A stretch of DNA of 27,036 nucleotides from DATLAN01 sp035527455 (GCA_035527455.1 DATLAN010000098.1:1-27036), one strand, 5' to 3'. Counted from the stretch's first letter, positions 1 to 7,250 are shown. The notes: generated from the sequence alone by a model not told the origin. Program-made: numbers and translations.

Positions 1-180
1 TGGTTCATCCGGGATTTGCGTACCGTGGAGGTGGCAGAAGTACGGGTTCCTCTTCTCTATTCACGAGTTTCCGGGAAGAAACACAGCGTTTTCCGGTACT
101 TCCAAACAGCCAGGAATAGAGAAGAGGAACCCGTACTTCCCCGGGGTAAGACGTCAGGTACGCGAATTTCGGATGAACCA
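1..180. repeat. 180-bp element with nested inverted repeats (MITE- or REP-like)
   Basis: The outer arms 1-24 and 157-180 are inverted copies agreeing at 21 of 24 positions, starting TGGTTCATCC and ending GGATGAACCA. Inside them, 37-62 and 114-139 are a perfect 26-bp inverted repeat (core GGTTCCTCTTCTCTATTC). The centre 63-113 shows only weak further pairing. The whole would fold into a long hairpin. No transposase frame is present; a 62-codon open frame across it looks incidental. The first base of the window is also the first base of the arm, so the element may continue to the left. It could be a non-autonomous miniature transposable element, or a structured terminator for the converging minus-strand operon. 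Confidence 0.75.
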
Positions 181-184
181 GAAA

Positions 185-240
185 AGTAGCCATCTCGCTC
201 CGCGAGATGAAGCCACGTCTCGCGGAGCGAGACGGCTACT
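185..240. repeat. REP-like hairpin pair, full composite copy
   Basis: Two copies of a 25-bp unit face each other at 185-209 and 216-240 with a 6-bp spacer. Each unit starts AGTAGCC and contains its own hairpin: TCTCGC and GCGAGA around a 3-nt loop. The inverted copy differs at two compensating positions (CATCTCGC/GCGAGATG against CGTCTCGC/GCGAGACG), so both small stems are kept. The pair can therefore form two small hairpins or one large one. It lies just beyond the stop of the broken VWA gene and may end transcription of the T6SS operon. The same unit recurs at 5130, 6768, 6799, 8016, 8047 and 22230. Confidence 0.85.
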
Positions 241-270
241 ATCCAACCGCCGCGCGCTCCGAAGCAACGC

Positions 271-2006
271 CTAGTCTTCTTGCACGTCGACCACCAGCGG
301 CTGGGGCAGCTTGACCGCCTGGTCGAAGAGCTGCTCGCGCCGGGTGAGCAGGACGCGATAACCGTCCACGGCCTGGGCGCTTGCCGCGTTGTAGAAGAAC
401 GTGTGGCGGACGGTGCCCGTCTTCCGGTTGTAGTAGTGCCGGACCTTCTCGGGCGTGGGCGCCATTTCGACCTTCATCGTGAACAGGTCGCTCCCGGGAG
501 GATGTTTCTCGGCCACCGTAACCTGGCACGGGTCGTCCGCTTGCTCGCCCAATCTCTTCCCGATCCGGAAGGTCACCTCCGGCTGCCCTCTCAGTGAGAA
601 ACCTTGTTGCAGGTACTCTCCCACGGGGACCACCGCGTCGGGCGGCGTCTGCTGGAACTTGCACCAGAATTCAATTTCCGCCCGGGTCGCTTCGACCGGC
701 CAATCGGGCGCCGGGCAACCGAGCATGGGCACGGGATAGTTCGGCTCGTAGGCCGCGTCGAAAAACACGTACTGCGTCGGCTTTTCCGGATCGGTGGGCG
801 TGGGGATCGGCCGGATGCGCACCCAGGTCTCCGCCGGACGGGGACTGAACTGCTGCTCCTCGGCGTTCTGCACGGTGAGATAGAACCGCACGCCGTCGCG
901 CTGCCGGTCGGGCTTGTGGGCCGCAATGTACCAAGAGCGCCCCTGCGGGTCCGACGGATCCGCAAGGCGATCGTACCACTCCCCCCGTCGCGTTTCGATG
1001 TAGCGACGATGCACCAATCACCGCCAGATAGAGCGGCGTCGCGCCCAGGTACCACAAGGAATCGAGCTTCGCCCGCACCTGGTCCAGTTCCTTGTCGGTG
1101 AACCGGCCGGGGGTCAACAGCCACTCGATGTCGGCGCTGGGGTGCAGGTCGAGGTCGGCCGGCTTGGGGAGAAACTGCGTCGGGTTGTCGGGATTTCGGA
1201 TGATGATCTGATTGGCGACCTCGCGATTCCAGCCGACGCGATGCCCATAGGCCATCACGCCCACGTGATACGGCAGGCCGGCGTCCGGAGGGGTCAGTTT
1301 CTCGAGGATGGTTTTCAGGGCGCCCCACGCCCAGTCGATGGACCGCTTGGATCGCTTCCCGCAACTCGTCGAAATCTTCGGGGTGGGACTGGTGGAGCCG
1401 GGCCAGCAGCCACTCGGCCAGGTAGGGCATTTCGGCCCACGCCCGATCGCGCAACTGAAAGGCCGCCGCGATATCGTCGGCCTGCTGGACGGCCTGGCGA
1501 TACTCGCCGTCCTCTGCGATCAATGCGGTCCAGATTTCATTTGCCTTCTCCAGCGCTGTCGGGGAACCGATCAACAGCTTGTCTTCCGCCAGCCGCAGCC
1601 GCCGGTCCGCTTCGTCGACGAGCTCCTCGACGGCATAGTGGACCCGTTCGTCGCCCGGTGCGGCGGCCTGCTCGGCCAAGCCTCGCGCGGCCGCGGCGAG
1701 CCTGACGTAAGCGGCGGGGGAACGGGCGTCCCAATCCAAGTGGCGAAGGAGCATCCGCAGAAAGTGCATCTCCAGCACGTCGACTTCCGGCTTGGACTCG
1801 GCCGCATCGACGAACGCAAGCAGTTCGGACAGCTCTTGTGGCGAGATTTCTTCCGGCGAGATTGGCCCCGCGTGTTTGCTCCACTGGTCCCAACACACGG
1901 TCGCCGCGGCCAGATAACCGTAGGGCCGCTGCGAATCGGCTTCGGGCCTGTTGTCCGGCTCATCGGGTACGGCTTCGTCTGCGGATTTCTCCGCCCCGTT
2001 CGCGCT
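271..2006 (-). pseudogene. VWA-type protein of the T6SS cluster, three blocks in different frames
   Basis: Three coding blocks of what looks like one large protein are joined out of frame. Block 1 (about 2006-1332) is helical and acidic, with CWDQWSKHAGPISPEE and a long stretch rich in Ala, Glu and Leu. Block 2 (about 1340-1018) resembles the middle of a von Willebrand factor A domain: ALKTILEKL, then GVMAYGHRVGWN and WYLGATPLYLAVI. The expected MIDAS DxSxS segment before ALKTIL is missing, as is the rest of the domain. Block 3 (1017-271, opening at a TTG codon) is a beta-rich C-terminal region with GVRFYLTVQNAE and YEPNYPVPML, ending at a normal TAG stop. The VWA reading rests on the YGHR and TPLYLA motifs and is my inference. 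The gene was last in the operon, after vgrG. Each block is free of stops, so the breaks look like deletions and not slow decay. Confidence 0.6.
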
Positions 2007-2014
2007 GGGCGTTT

Positions 2015-2203
2015 CGCGGTGATCACGAAGGTCTTGCCTTCCTCGGAACTCGAGCGGTGGCTTTTGATCTTGAATTTCCCGCCGGGGGTGAACGTGCGGC
2101 AGTTGCTCGCCGCGTCGACCACGTCGTGTTCGACTTCCACCTCTTCCATGCGGATCTTGGTGTAGGCCGCCCCGTCGCTCTTGCTCTGGTACGCGCCCGG
2201 GTG
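2015..2203 (-). pseudogene. tssI: VgrG/TssI spike fragment
   Basis: About 60 codons read as one internal block of a VgrG (TssI) spike protein: GAYQSKSDGAAYTKIRMEE, then a segment ending in CRTFTPGGKF, then EEGKTFVIT. The FTPGGKF and FVIT motifs are typical of the gp27-like part of VgrG proteins. Full VgrGs have more than 600 residues, so over 90 percent is missing, including the gp5-like needle. At the upstream end the frame runs directly from the ClpV block, and downstream it runs out of frame into the VWA-type block. VgrG normally tips the T6SS tube and carries effectors; this remnant cannot do so. Confidence 0.7.
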
Positions 2204-2675
2204 CCGACCAGCAGAAATACGCCGATCGGCCGCCGTGGATCGGTCAGGTTCGCGCGGGAGGTGCGGATGCGCTGGGCGATCGCGTCCAGGGCGTGCGACT
2301 GGCCGATGATGCGCTCTTCCATTTTCTCCTTCAGCCCGAGGACCGTGCGGATTTCGTCGGTCACCATGCGGCCGACGGGGATGCCGGTCCAGCCGGAGAC
2401 GACCTCGAGCGTCTTGGCCAGGCCGCGCATCATCTCCACGCCGACCGCTTCGGTCGGCTCCTCGACCTTCACCACCTGGAACCGCCGGGCCAACGCGGCG
2501 TCCTTCTCGAAGTACTTCTTGTATTCCGCCCAGGTCGTGGCGGCGATGGTCCGCAGTTCTCTGCGTGCCAGGGCCGGCTTGAGCAGATTGGCCGCGTCGC
2601 CCTGGCCCGCCTGGCCGCCGGCGCCAATCATCGTGTGGGCCTCGTCGATGAACAGGATGATCGGCTGCGGCGAAA
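2203..2675 (-). pseudogene. tssH: TssH/ClpV AAA+ ATPase fragment with internal deletion
   Basis: This is a remnant of the T6SS sheath-recycling ATPase ClpV. The first part (about 2675-2404) holds the Walker B region of the first AAA+ domain (PIILFIDEAHTMIGAGG), TIAATTW, and the arginine-finger-like ARRFQVVKVEEPTE. It then jumps in frame, after AKTLE, to VVSGWTGIPVGRM at the start of the second AAA+ domain, losing the linker and coiled coil. It stops at IGVFLLVG, exactly before the second Walker A loop (GxxGVGKT), which is absent. The N-terminal ClpN region and first Walker A are also missing. ClpV is normally about 850-900 residues; about 157 remain. It is preceded by TssG and followed by VgrG pieces. 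Confidence 0.85.
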
Positions 2676-3053
2676 GCGGTACTTTTCCCACGCCCGATAG
2701 AACAACGAAACGATGCGATGGTGGAACGGGTCGAGGAAATCCCTCAGCGCGAAGTCCTTCTCGCGGATCCGCTCGATCAGCAGCGTGGTGTAATGTCGCG
2801 GCAGCACGCCGGCCGGGCCGACCAGCCCCATGAATGCCGTGACCAACTCCGGCCCCTTGCCGTTTTCGTCGGCGCCGCGATCGCTCGACGGGCGGATCTC
2901 GCTGATCGAGCCGGGTGGGAAACCGTGCGAAGGAAGGGCCCGGAAGCGGACGGCCTCCTGCTTCGGCGCGTGGTCTTCTCCCACCGCATGACGGTGCGGC
3001 GCGGCGTCCTCATGCAACCTCTCCGCGGCCAGGCGCTGCAAGAGGCGCACCGC
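2673..3053 (-). pseudogene. tssG: TssG baseplate fragment fused in frame behind TssF
   Basis: About 127 codons match the N-terminal third of TssG, the baseplate wedge protein that pairs with TssF. Seen are AVRLLQRLAAE, EAVRFRALPSHGFPPGSI, VTAFMGLVGPAGVLP, HYTTLLIERI and FYRAWEKYRF, which are characteristic of the TssG family (usually 330-370 residues). The original start is lost: the frame is continuous with the tssF block upstream (junction about 3053, at GAGGCGGTGCG). At the other end the frame passes into ClpV sequence at about 2673 and stops after a few out-of-frame codons. The C-terminal two thirds are gone. Confidence 0.85.
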
Positions 3054-4117
3054 CTCTTCGTCGAAGTGGACCGTCACCTCGACGCCGCGGCAGAACCCAC
3101 CGGCGTCGGTCGGCGAGCGGCCCGTCACGCGGCGGCTGCGCACGCTCCGGATGCCGTCGATCATCGCCCGGGTTTCGGCCGAATCGGCAAAGTCGTAGAG
3201 CTTGAGGATTTCCCGGAGCGCGTCGGCGCCTTCTTCGTAATCGACCAGCGAGAGGTGGTTGAGCGAAAGGTGCGAGATCAGCCGCCACATGGCCCCGTGT
3301 TTCATCGCCGGGCGCAACGTGGGCGTCGGCCGCCCGGTGACGCACACGATCCGCCGAAGCGGCCCCCCTTTGGCCAATCGCATATTCGGCTGATCCTCTC
3401 CCAACGGCAGGCGATGCGGCAGGTCGCGGTTTAGGCACGTCGTTTCCACGTCGAGCGTCCCGTCGGCCGGCGACGAGGGCGAAAAGGCCAGGTCGACCAG
3501 CGACAGGAAGACCTCGGTGCCCCGGTCGAGTTCGCCGGCGGCGGGCCGACGCGTGGCGTACCAGAACGCCTTCCGCTCGCAACGGTCCGAGGCGTGCTTG
3601 AACGAATAGAACGGCTGATATTCCACCTGGCGATTGTCCGGCGACGTGGCCGTGACCCGATCGATCGAATAGACCTCGCCGGCCAGCGGGCGCCGGGCGT
3701 CGGGCACCACGCGGTACTCCGCCTCGGCGTGCGTCAGCGCGATCGGCTCGGCCCGTTGCCGAAACAGGTTGACCACCGGCGTGCAGCCGAATTGAAACAT
3801 CTCCTTGCCGACGTTCCGTTCCAGATCGACGGTGCTCCGATCCAAATAGAAGTAGATCTCCAGCTTGTTGCCCGCCTTGCCGAGCACTTCCGGATCGAGC
3901 CCGCCAAGATCGAAGAAAAGGAACTTCTGCGGGAAGGTGAAGAACTCGGTCAACAGGCGAAGGCCTCGATCAACCGCTCGACGTGGGGATCTTCGGCCGC
4001 GTCGGGACCCAGGCAGAGACGTCCGGCGATCTTCGGATGGGCCTCGGCGAATTCGGCCCCCAGACGCCGAATGAAAGCCAGTTCGCGGTTGTAATAGGGC
4101 AGCAGTTCGTCGCTCAT
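3054..4117 (-). pseudogene. tssF: TssF baseplate protein, two blocks with middle and end deleted
   Basis: The gene starts at ATG 4117, overlapping the tssE stop in an ATGA, with the typical TssF opening MSDELLPYYNRELAFIRRLG and ERLIEAFA. After 54 codons (about 3956) the frame breaks and resumes as the later half of TssF: LTEFFTFPQKFLFFDLGGL, MFQFGCTPVVNLF, YRVVPDARRP, WRLISHLSLNHLSLVDYEEG and GGFCRGVEVTVHFDEE. The block between, about a third of the family's length, is missing, as is the C-terminal tail after HFDEE. TssF forms the wedge of the T6SS baseplate with TssG and TssE. The second block reads through in frame into TssG, giving a 441-codon open frame. Confidence 0.88.
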
Positions 4118-4617
4118 CGGCTCGTTCCCTTCACCTCCACGTTGCCGGTCGCCGGTTGAAGCATCGAATCGAACACCACCGGCTCGGGCGCCGCCTCGGC
4201 GTGCAACAGTGCGTCGATGCGAAACCGCAAGGTCCTCTCCAGCGGTTGGGCCTTATCGAGCATCTCCACCTTGACCTGCTTGAAGCGGGGCTCGAAGTGC
4301 CGGATGACCTTCTCCACCAGCCGCCGGAACCGTTCGCGTTCCGCGGCGGAACCCAGATCGGCGCCCGTGATGTCGGGAATCCCGTAGTTGACCAGCGACA
4401 ACTCCAACTCGTCGAGGTCCTCCGGCCAGGAAGTACACCGCCACCGGGTGTTCAGCAGGTTTTCCAGGTCGCGCCGCAGGCTCTGCTTCAACTCGCGCAG
4501 CACCTGGCTGCGGCTCTTGGCCGGCTCGCGCTTCACGTCCGGCCGATCGTCCAGCAGGCGGTCGAGCACGGAGGGGACCAGTGGTTGATCGGCTTCAATC
4601 TTCGCCACTCTCGGCAC
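4114..4617 (-). CDS. tssE: T6SS baseplate subunit TssE (gp25-like)
   Basis: This 167-residue protein is the only complete T6SS gene in the cluster. It matches the gp25-like wedge family: VPSVLDRLLDDRP near residues 15-27, the conserved LENLLNTRW at about 52-60, LVNYGIPDITGAD, and RLVEKVIRHFEPRF in the second half. TssE links TssF/TssG to the sheath at the baseplate, in the cytoplasm near the inner membrane. The start overlaps the end of tagJ by 23 bp, and the stop overlaps the tssF ATG by 4 bp (ATGA), so it was translated as part of a tight operon. Length fits the family. With tssF, tssG, tssC and tssH broken beside it, it is unlikely to work in a machine encoded here. Confidence 0.88.
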   Translation of the reverse strand: MPRVAKIEADQPLVPSVLDRLLDDRPDVKREPAKSRSQVLRELKQSLRRDLENLLNTRWRCTSWPEDLDELELSLVNYGIPDITGADLGSAAERERFRRLVEKVIRHFEPRFKQVKVEMLDKAQPLERTLRFRIDALLHAEAAPEPVVFDSMLQPATGNVEVKGTSR

Positions 4618-5111
4618 CCGTTACGGGGTTGGTGAACGTGATTTGCGTCAGTTCCATCATGGTCCGGTCTTCGTCTCCGACTTCGAACATGCGCTGTCCG
4701 ATGCCGCGGACGGGCGCGCGCTGGCCGCCTCGCCAGTCGGTCATCCGCCCCAACCGGACGCGGTCGTCGTCCTCGGCGTGCGCGCCGGAATAAAGCGCCG
4801 GCAGGAAGACCTCGCCGTCGGGACCGCCGCCGACGATCATGTGGGCGCGCCCCCACAACAGGTCGCGCAGCCGCTTCGGCGCTTGGAACCGGATCGTCTC
4901 GACGCGTTCCATGGGGATCCAATAATACTTGCCGTTGCTGGTGAGCACCTCGAAGAAGGAGGCCGTCAGGTCGTCGATGTCGCGCAGATCGTCGAACGGC
5001 TTTTCGTCCAGCGTGCCGGTCACCGCGGGCCGCAGCCGCTCGGCCTCGTCGAGTTGCAGATCGGCCCGCTCGAAGTCCCCGGCAAAACAGAGCAGCTCGG
5101 CCAGGAAACCG
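4595..5111 (-). pseudogene. tagJ: TagJ/ImpE T6SS accessory protein, 5' end lost at a repeat
   Basis: About 170 codons encode the C-terminal two thirds of an ImpE (TagJ) protein, which in other systems binds the sheath protein TssB. Seen are RRGFLAELLCFAGDFERADL, GTLDEKPFDDLRDIDD, FFEVLTSNGKYYWIPME, LLWGRAHMIVGGGPDGEVFLP and VRLGRMTDW. ImpE is normally about 270 residues; its N-terminal TPR-like start is missing. The coding sequence begins at the broken arm of a REP-like repeat (5115-5155). An internal GTG (MTGTLDE, 5023) could start a shorter 142-residue product. The stop at 4595 lies inside tssE. Confidence 0.82.
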
Positions 5112-5114
5112 CGT

Positions 5115-5155
5115 CGCGAGACGTGGCCTCATCTCGCCCCAGCGAGATGGCTACT
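5115..5155 (-). repeat. REP-like unit, complete arm plus truncated second arm, inside the T6SS cluster
   Basis: On the minus strand a full 26-bp unit (5155-5130, starting AGTAGCC, loop variant GCTGGGGC) is followed by the spacer and the first 11 bases of the opposing arm, CACGTCTCGCG. The sequence then turns directly into ImpE coding sequence. Upstream, the unit follows the tssC block after a short linker. The truncated arm marks the point where the 5' end of tagJ was lost. Confidence 0.8.
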
Positions 5156-5184
5156 ATCATTGTTTCCGTTCCGAAGTCAACTGG

Positions 5185-5787
5185 GTCGACCCGGGAGCCG
5201 TCGTCCTCGTACGGCAGCCGCATCAACACCCGCGGGAGCGTCAGCCCGACGAACCGCGAGTCTTCCTGCTGCCGGAAGTTTCGCCACTGGAAGTGGTCGG
5301 CCTGCTGGAAAGCCGCGGCGAGGTTCATCGGCTGGGCAAGTCCCGAAAAATCGCCCAGCAACACGCCGAACGGTTCTCCGCCGGGCGTGTCGAACTCCTC
5401 GCCGCAGACCTTGCGGAAGAGCTGGCTCTGGTCGAACTCGATCGCCCGTTCGGCGTCCCGGGCGAGTTCCTTCCAGGCGGCGCTGAGCACGCGGATCTTG
5501 ACGTTCTCGTCGCCCTCCAGTTGTTCGCTGAGGTATCGCAATCCCCGCCAGGAGGCATCGAGCTTCTGGAACCGCGGATGGTGGATGATCGCGTTGACCC
5601 GGGCGTTGAGCAGCGCGTCGAGTTGGGCGACGTCGCGGTTGAGTCGCTGCTCGATCTGCCGTTTGTCCAGCACAGCGCCGCGCGGCATCGTCCATTCGAT
5701 CCACCGGGCCAACGCCTTGCCGGGCGAGGACTCGTCGAGAAATCGGTCAAGCTCGAAGCGTGCCTCGCTACGACCGGCGACCGTTGC
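5185..5787 (-). pseudogene. tssC: TssC sheath large subunit, N-terminal and central blocks only
   Basis: About 200 codons match the T6SS contractile-sheath large subunit. The first block (about 5784-5347) has FELDRFLDESSPGKALARW, DVAQLDALLNARVNAIIHHP, LDASWRGLRYLSEQ and QLFRKVCGEEFDTPGGEPFG, then GVLLGDF. It then jumps in frame to a later block, FSGLAQPMNLAAAFQQADHF and EDSRFVGLTLPRVLMRLPY, and ends at DDGSRVD. Full TssC is about 490-500 residues; the segment between the two blocks and the C-terminal half are missing. The block is fused in frame to the sigma factor upstream, without its own start, so a sigma-TssC chimera of 420 codons from 6282 is readable. Confidence 0.87.
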
Positions 5788-6331
5788 CTCGAGCGGCAGG
5801 GCGTCCACCAGTTCGTGGAGTTTCTCACGAAGTTCCCGGTCGATGGCCACCGACGCGGGGGAGGCTGCCGCCGCGTCTTCGACGTCTCCCGGGCCGGAAT
5901 CCTCCTCGTCGTCGCTCTGCGTTGCCAGATAGACCATCGCCAACACCCCCGCGATGTCGCGCAACCAACGCATACCCTCTTCGGCGGACTCTCCCACGGA
6001 GGTCCCACCTTCTTCACTCTCCGCCTGGAGCGTCTCGTTGGCCATCTGCTCATATCGCAGGCGTTCATATTGGGCCCGGCTCAGCCAGGTCATCTTGGAC
6101 AGACCGTCGTAGATGGCACCCCGGATGCGGTAGTACGCATACGTGGAGAAGCGGATACCGCGCGAAGCATCGAAGTCGCGGGCAGCCTCCGCCAATCCGA
6201 CCTGGCCGTAAGCCACCAGGTCGTCCAACTCGAAACGGGAAGGCAACCCCTTATGGATTTTCGTCGCCAGCGACCGCACCAAGCCCTGATTCTGCTCGAT
6301 GAGTTGTTGGGGACTGCCGTCCGGGGTTCAT
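5788..6331 (-). pseudogene. FliA/WhiG-type sigma-70 family factor, frameshifted start and lost region 4
   Basis: The likely ATG at 6331 overlaps the previous stop (ATGA). The frame opens MNPGRQSP and then needs a one-base shift at the GGGG run 6309-6312 to reach QQLIEQNQGLVRSLATKIHK. From there region 2 is clear: LDDLVAYGQVGLAEAARDFD, RGIRFSTYAYYRIRGAIYDG and LSKMTWLSRAQYERLRYEQM. A linker follows, then LREKLHELVDALP, where region 4 should begin. The helix-turn-helix of region 4, which reads the -35 element, is missing, and the frame passes into TssC. A flagellar/stress-type sigma factor at the head of a T6SS operon suggests dedicated control of the cluster. In its present state it could bind core polymerase but not a -35 box. 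Confidence 0.8.
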
Positions 6332-6730
6332 GACTTGCCTCCCCCCAGGCGAATCCACAGGGCCTCGAGCCGCTCGCGCGATACGGGATCTTCGAGCAGC
6401 GTCAACGCGATCCGGACGTTGATCGCCTGCCAAAGCTGCGAGGCGTGCGGCTGCGTGGGGAAGTGATTGCGGAGCACCGCTTCGACCAGTTCCACGCCGA
6501 CCGGTTCCAGCGTCAACGGTTTTGCCCCGATGGCGGCGGGCGACCTCTTCCAGGGCCTGGCGGTCGGCATCGCTAAGCGGCTCGTCCATTCCGCAAATCC
6601 CCGAGGTTTCCCGGAGCACCTGGTTCAACAGATCTTCGCCGCGGGCCCGTTCCGAAGGCGGCCGGGTCTCATCCCGAGCCGGCTGCGAGGAACCTGCCGA
6701 CTCTCCCGGACCGGATGCAGATGCCGACAC
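6328..6730 (-). pseudogene. Small cytoplasmic protein of unknown function, one-base frameshift
   Basis: A GTG at 6730 opens a frame with GESAGSSQPARDETRPPSE, EDLLNQVLRETSGICG and DRQALEEVARRHRG. It then loses sense, while a second frame continues KPLTLEPVGVELVEAVLRNH and ERLEALWIRLGGGKS to a TGA at 6328. The two join cleanly if one base is removed from the AAAA run (plus-strand TTTT, 6520-6523). The repaired product is a helical, acidic protein of about 130 residues; I recognise no domain. Its stop overlaps the sigma factor ATG, so the two were translationally coupled, and it may have been an anti-sigma or accessory partner. The single-base homopolymer change could be a sequencing error. Confidence 0.5.
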
Positions 6731-6767
6731 GGCCGAAATCTCCAGACTGGCGGTTTGCGGAAACGAA

Positions 6768-6823
6768 AGTAGCCGTCTCGCTGGGGCGAGACGAAATCAG
6801 TAGCCGTCTCGCTCCGCGAGACG
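6768..6823 (+). repeat. Two REP-like units in direct orientation
   Basis: Units at 6768-6793 (26 bp, loop variant GCTGGGGC) and 6799-6823 (25 bp, loop variant GCTCCGC) lie head to tail with a 5-bp gap. Both begin AGTAGCCGTCTCGC and can form a TCTCGC/GCGAGA hairpin. Unlike the copies at 185 and 8016, the pair is tandem rather than inverted. It lies just upstream of the T6SS operon's first gene. Confidence 0.85.
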
Positions 6824-6919
6824 AAGCCCATTTTGCCCCGGCGAGTTGACCACGATAGCGTGGCCATGCTGCACGAGGCGGCACCAGTCCAAACAAATAG
6901 CCGCCATCTGTCCAGGTCC

Positions 6920-6935
6920 CCCAAGAAGTATGCCA
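6920..6935 (-). promoter_or_regulatory. Weak sigma-54-like -24/-12 site facing the T6SS operon
   Basis: On the minus strand TGGCATACTTCTTGGG matches the sigma-54 consensus in the TGGCA block and in spacing to TTG. The -12 position has GG where GC is nearly invariant, so the match is imperfect. It would direct transcription to the left, about 190 bases before the first T6SS-cluster gene. Several T6SS clusters elsewhere use sigma-54. Confidence 0.2.
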
Positions 6936-6937
6936 TG

Positions 6938-6952
6938 GCGGCGCATCGCCGC
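6938..6952. other. Short GC hairpin GCGGCG-CAT-CGCCGC
   Basis: A perfect 6-bp GC stem with a 3-nt loop, next to the sigma-54-like site. No T-run follows, so it is not a classic terminator. It could be an operator half or simply a chance GC hairpin. Confidence 0.35.
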
Positions 6953-7002
6953 TCAACCGGGACCATTCGCAGGTGGTTCGCAGGGACTGCGGGTGGGAGA
7001 GG

Positions 7003-7020
7003 GACCCGATGAATCGGGTC
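7003..7020. promoter_or_regulatory. 18-bp palindrome GACCCGAT-GA-ATCGGGTC
   Basis: Perfect 8-bp arms around GA. It resembles a dimeric regulator site more than a terminator because there is no adjacent T-run. A palindrome of similar design (8-bp arms around two bases, GTC...GAC) is found at 10932-10949. Confidence 0.4.
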
Positions 7021-7085
7021 ACTGCGAACCGCGAAACCGGTCGTTCGGACCCCATCAACGGACCCGCTTCCACCCTCGCGCAGGC

Positions 7086-7109
7086 CCAGTTACCCCATAG
7101 GGGTACTGG
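7086..7109. promoter_or_regulatory. Dyad with CCAG, TACCCC-ATA-GGGGTA and CTGG arms
   Basis: The inner arms TACCCC (7091-7096) and GGGGTA (7100-7105) flank ATA. Outer CCAG/CTGG arms extend the pairing to 10 bp with one bulged T. It lies about 195 bases upstream of the PEP-CTERM start and could be an operator or a weak terminator. Confidence 0.4.
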
Positions 7110-7215
7110 CAGATCGGCCGGGCAGCCCGCGTGATCGAATAAATTGCTAGATTCTCACTGCAATTTACTTCCCTTTATGCCGCGGGTCTGGTATGCTCAG
7201 GACGTCTGGACGGAC

Positions 7216-7250
7216 TTTGCCGGTCGTTACTGCGAGGTTTCGCCGGCAAA
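7216..7250. promoter_or_regulatory. Inverted repeat TTTGCCGG / CCGGCAAA in the PEP-CTERM leader
   Basis: Perfect 8-bp arms at 7216-7223 and 7243-7250 with a 19-nt loop, ending 54 bases before the start codon. If transcribed it forms a leader hairpin before the ribosome binding site AAAGGAG (7292-7298). Confidence 0.4.

Noticed and set aside
4114..4617. Calling the whole cluster a phage tail or extracellular contractile injection system
   Set aside because: TagJ/ImpE, TssF, TssG and ClpV-type blocks are specific to type VI secretion.
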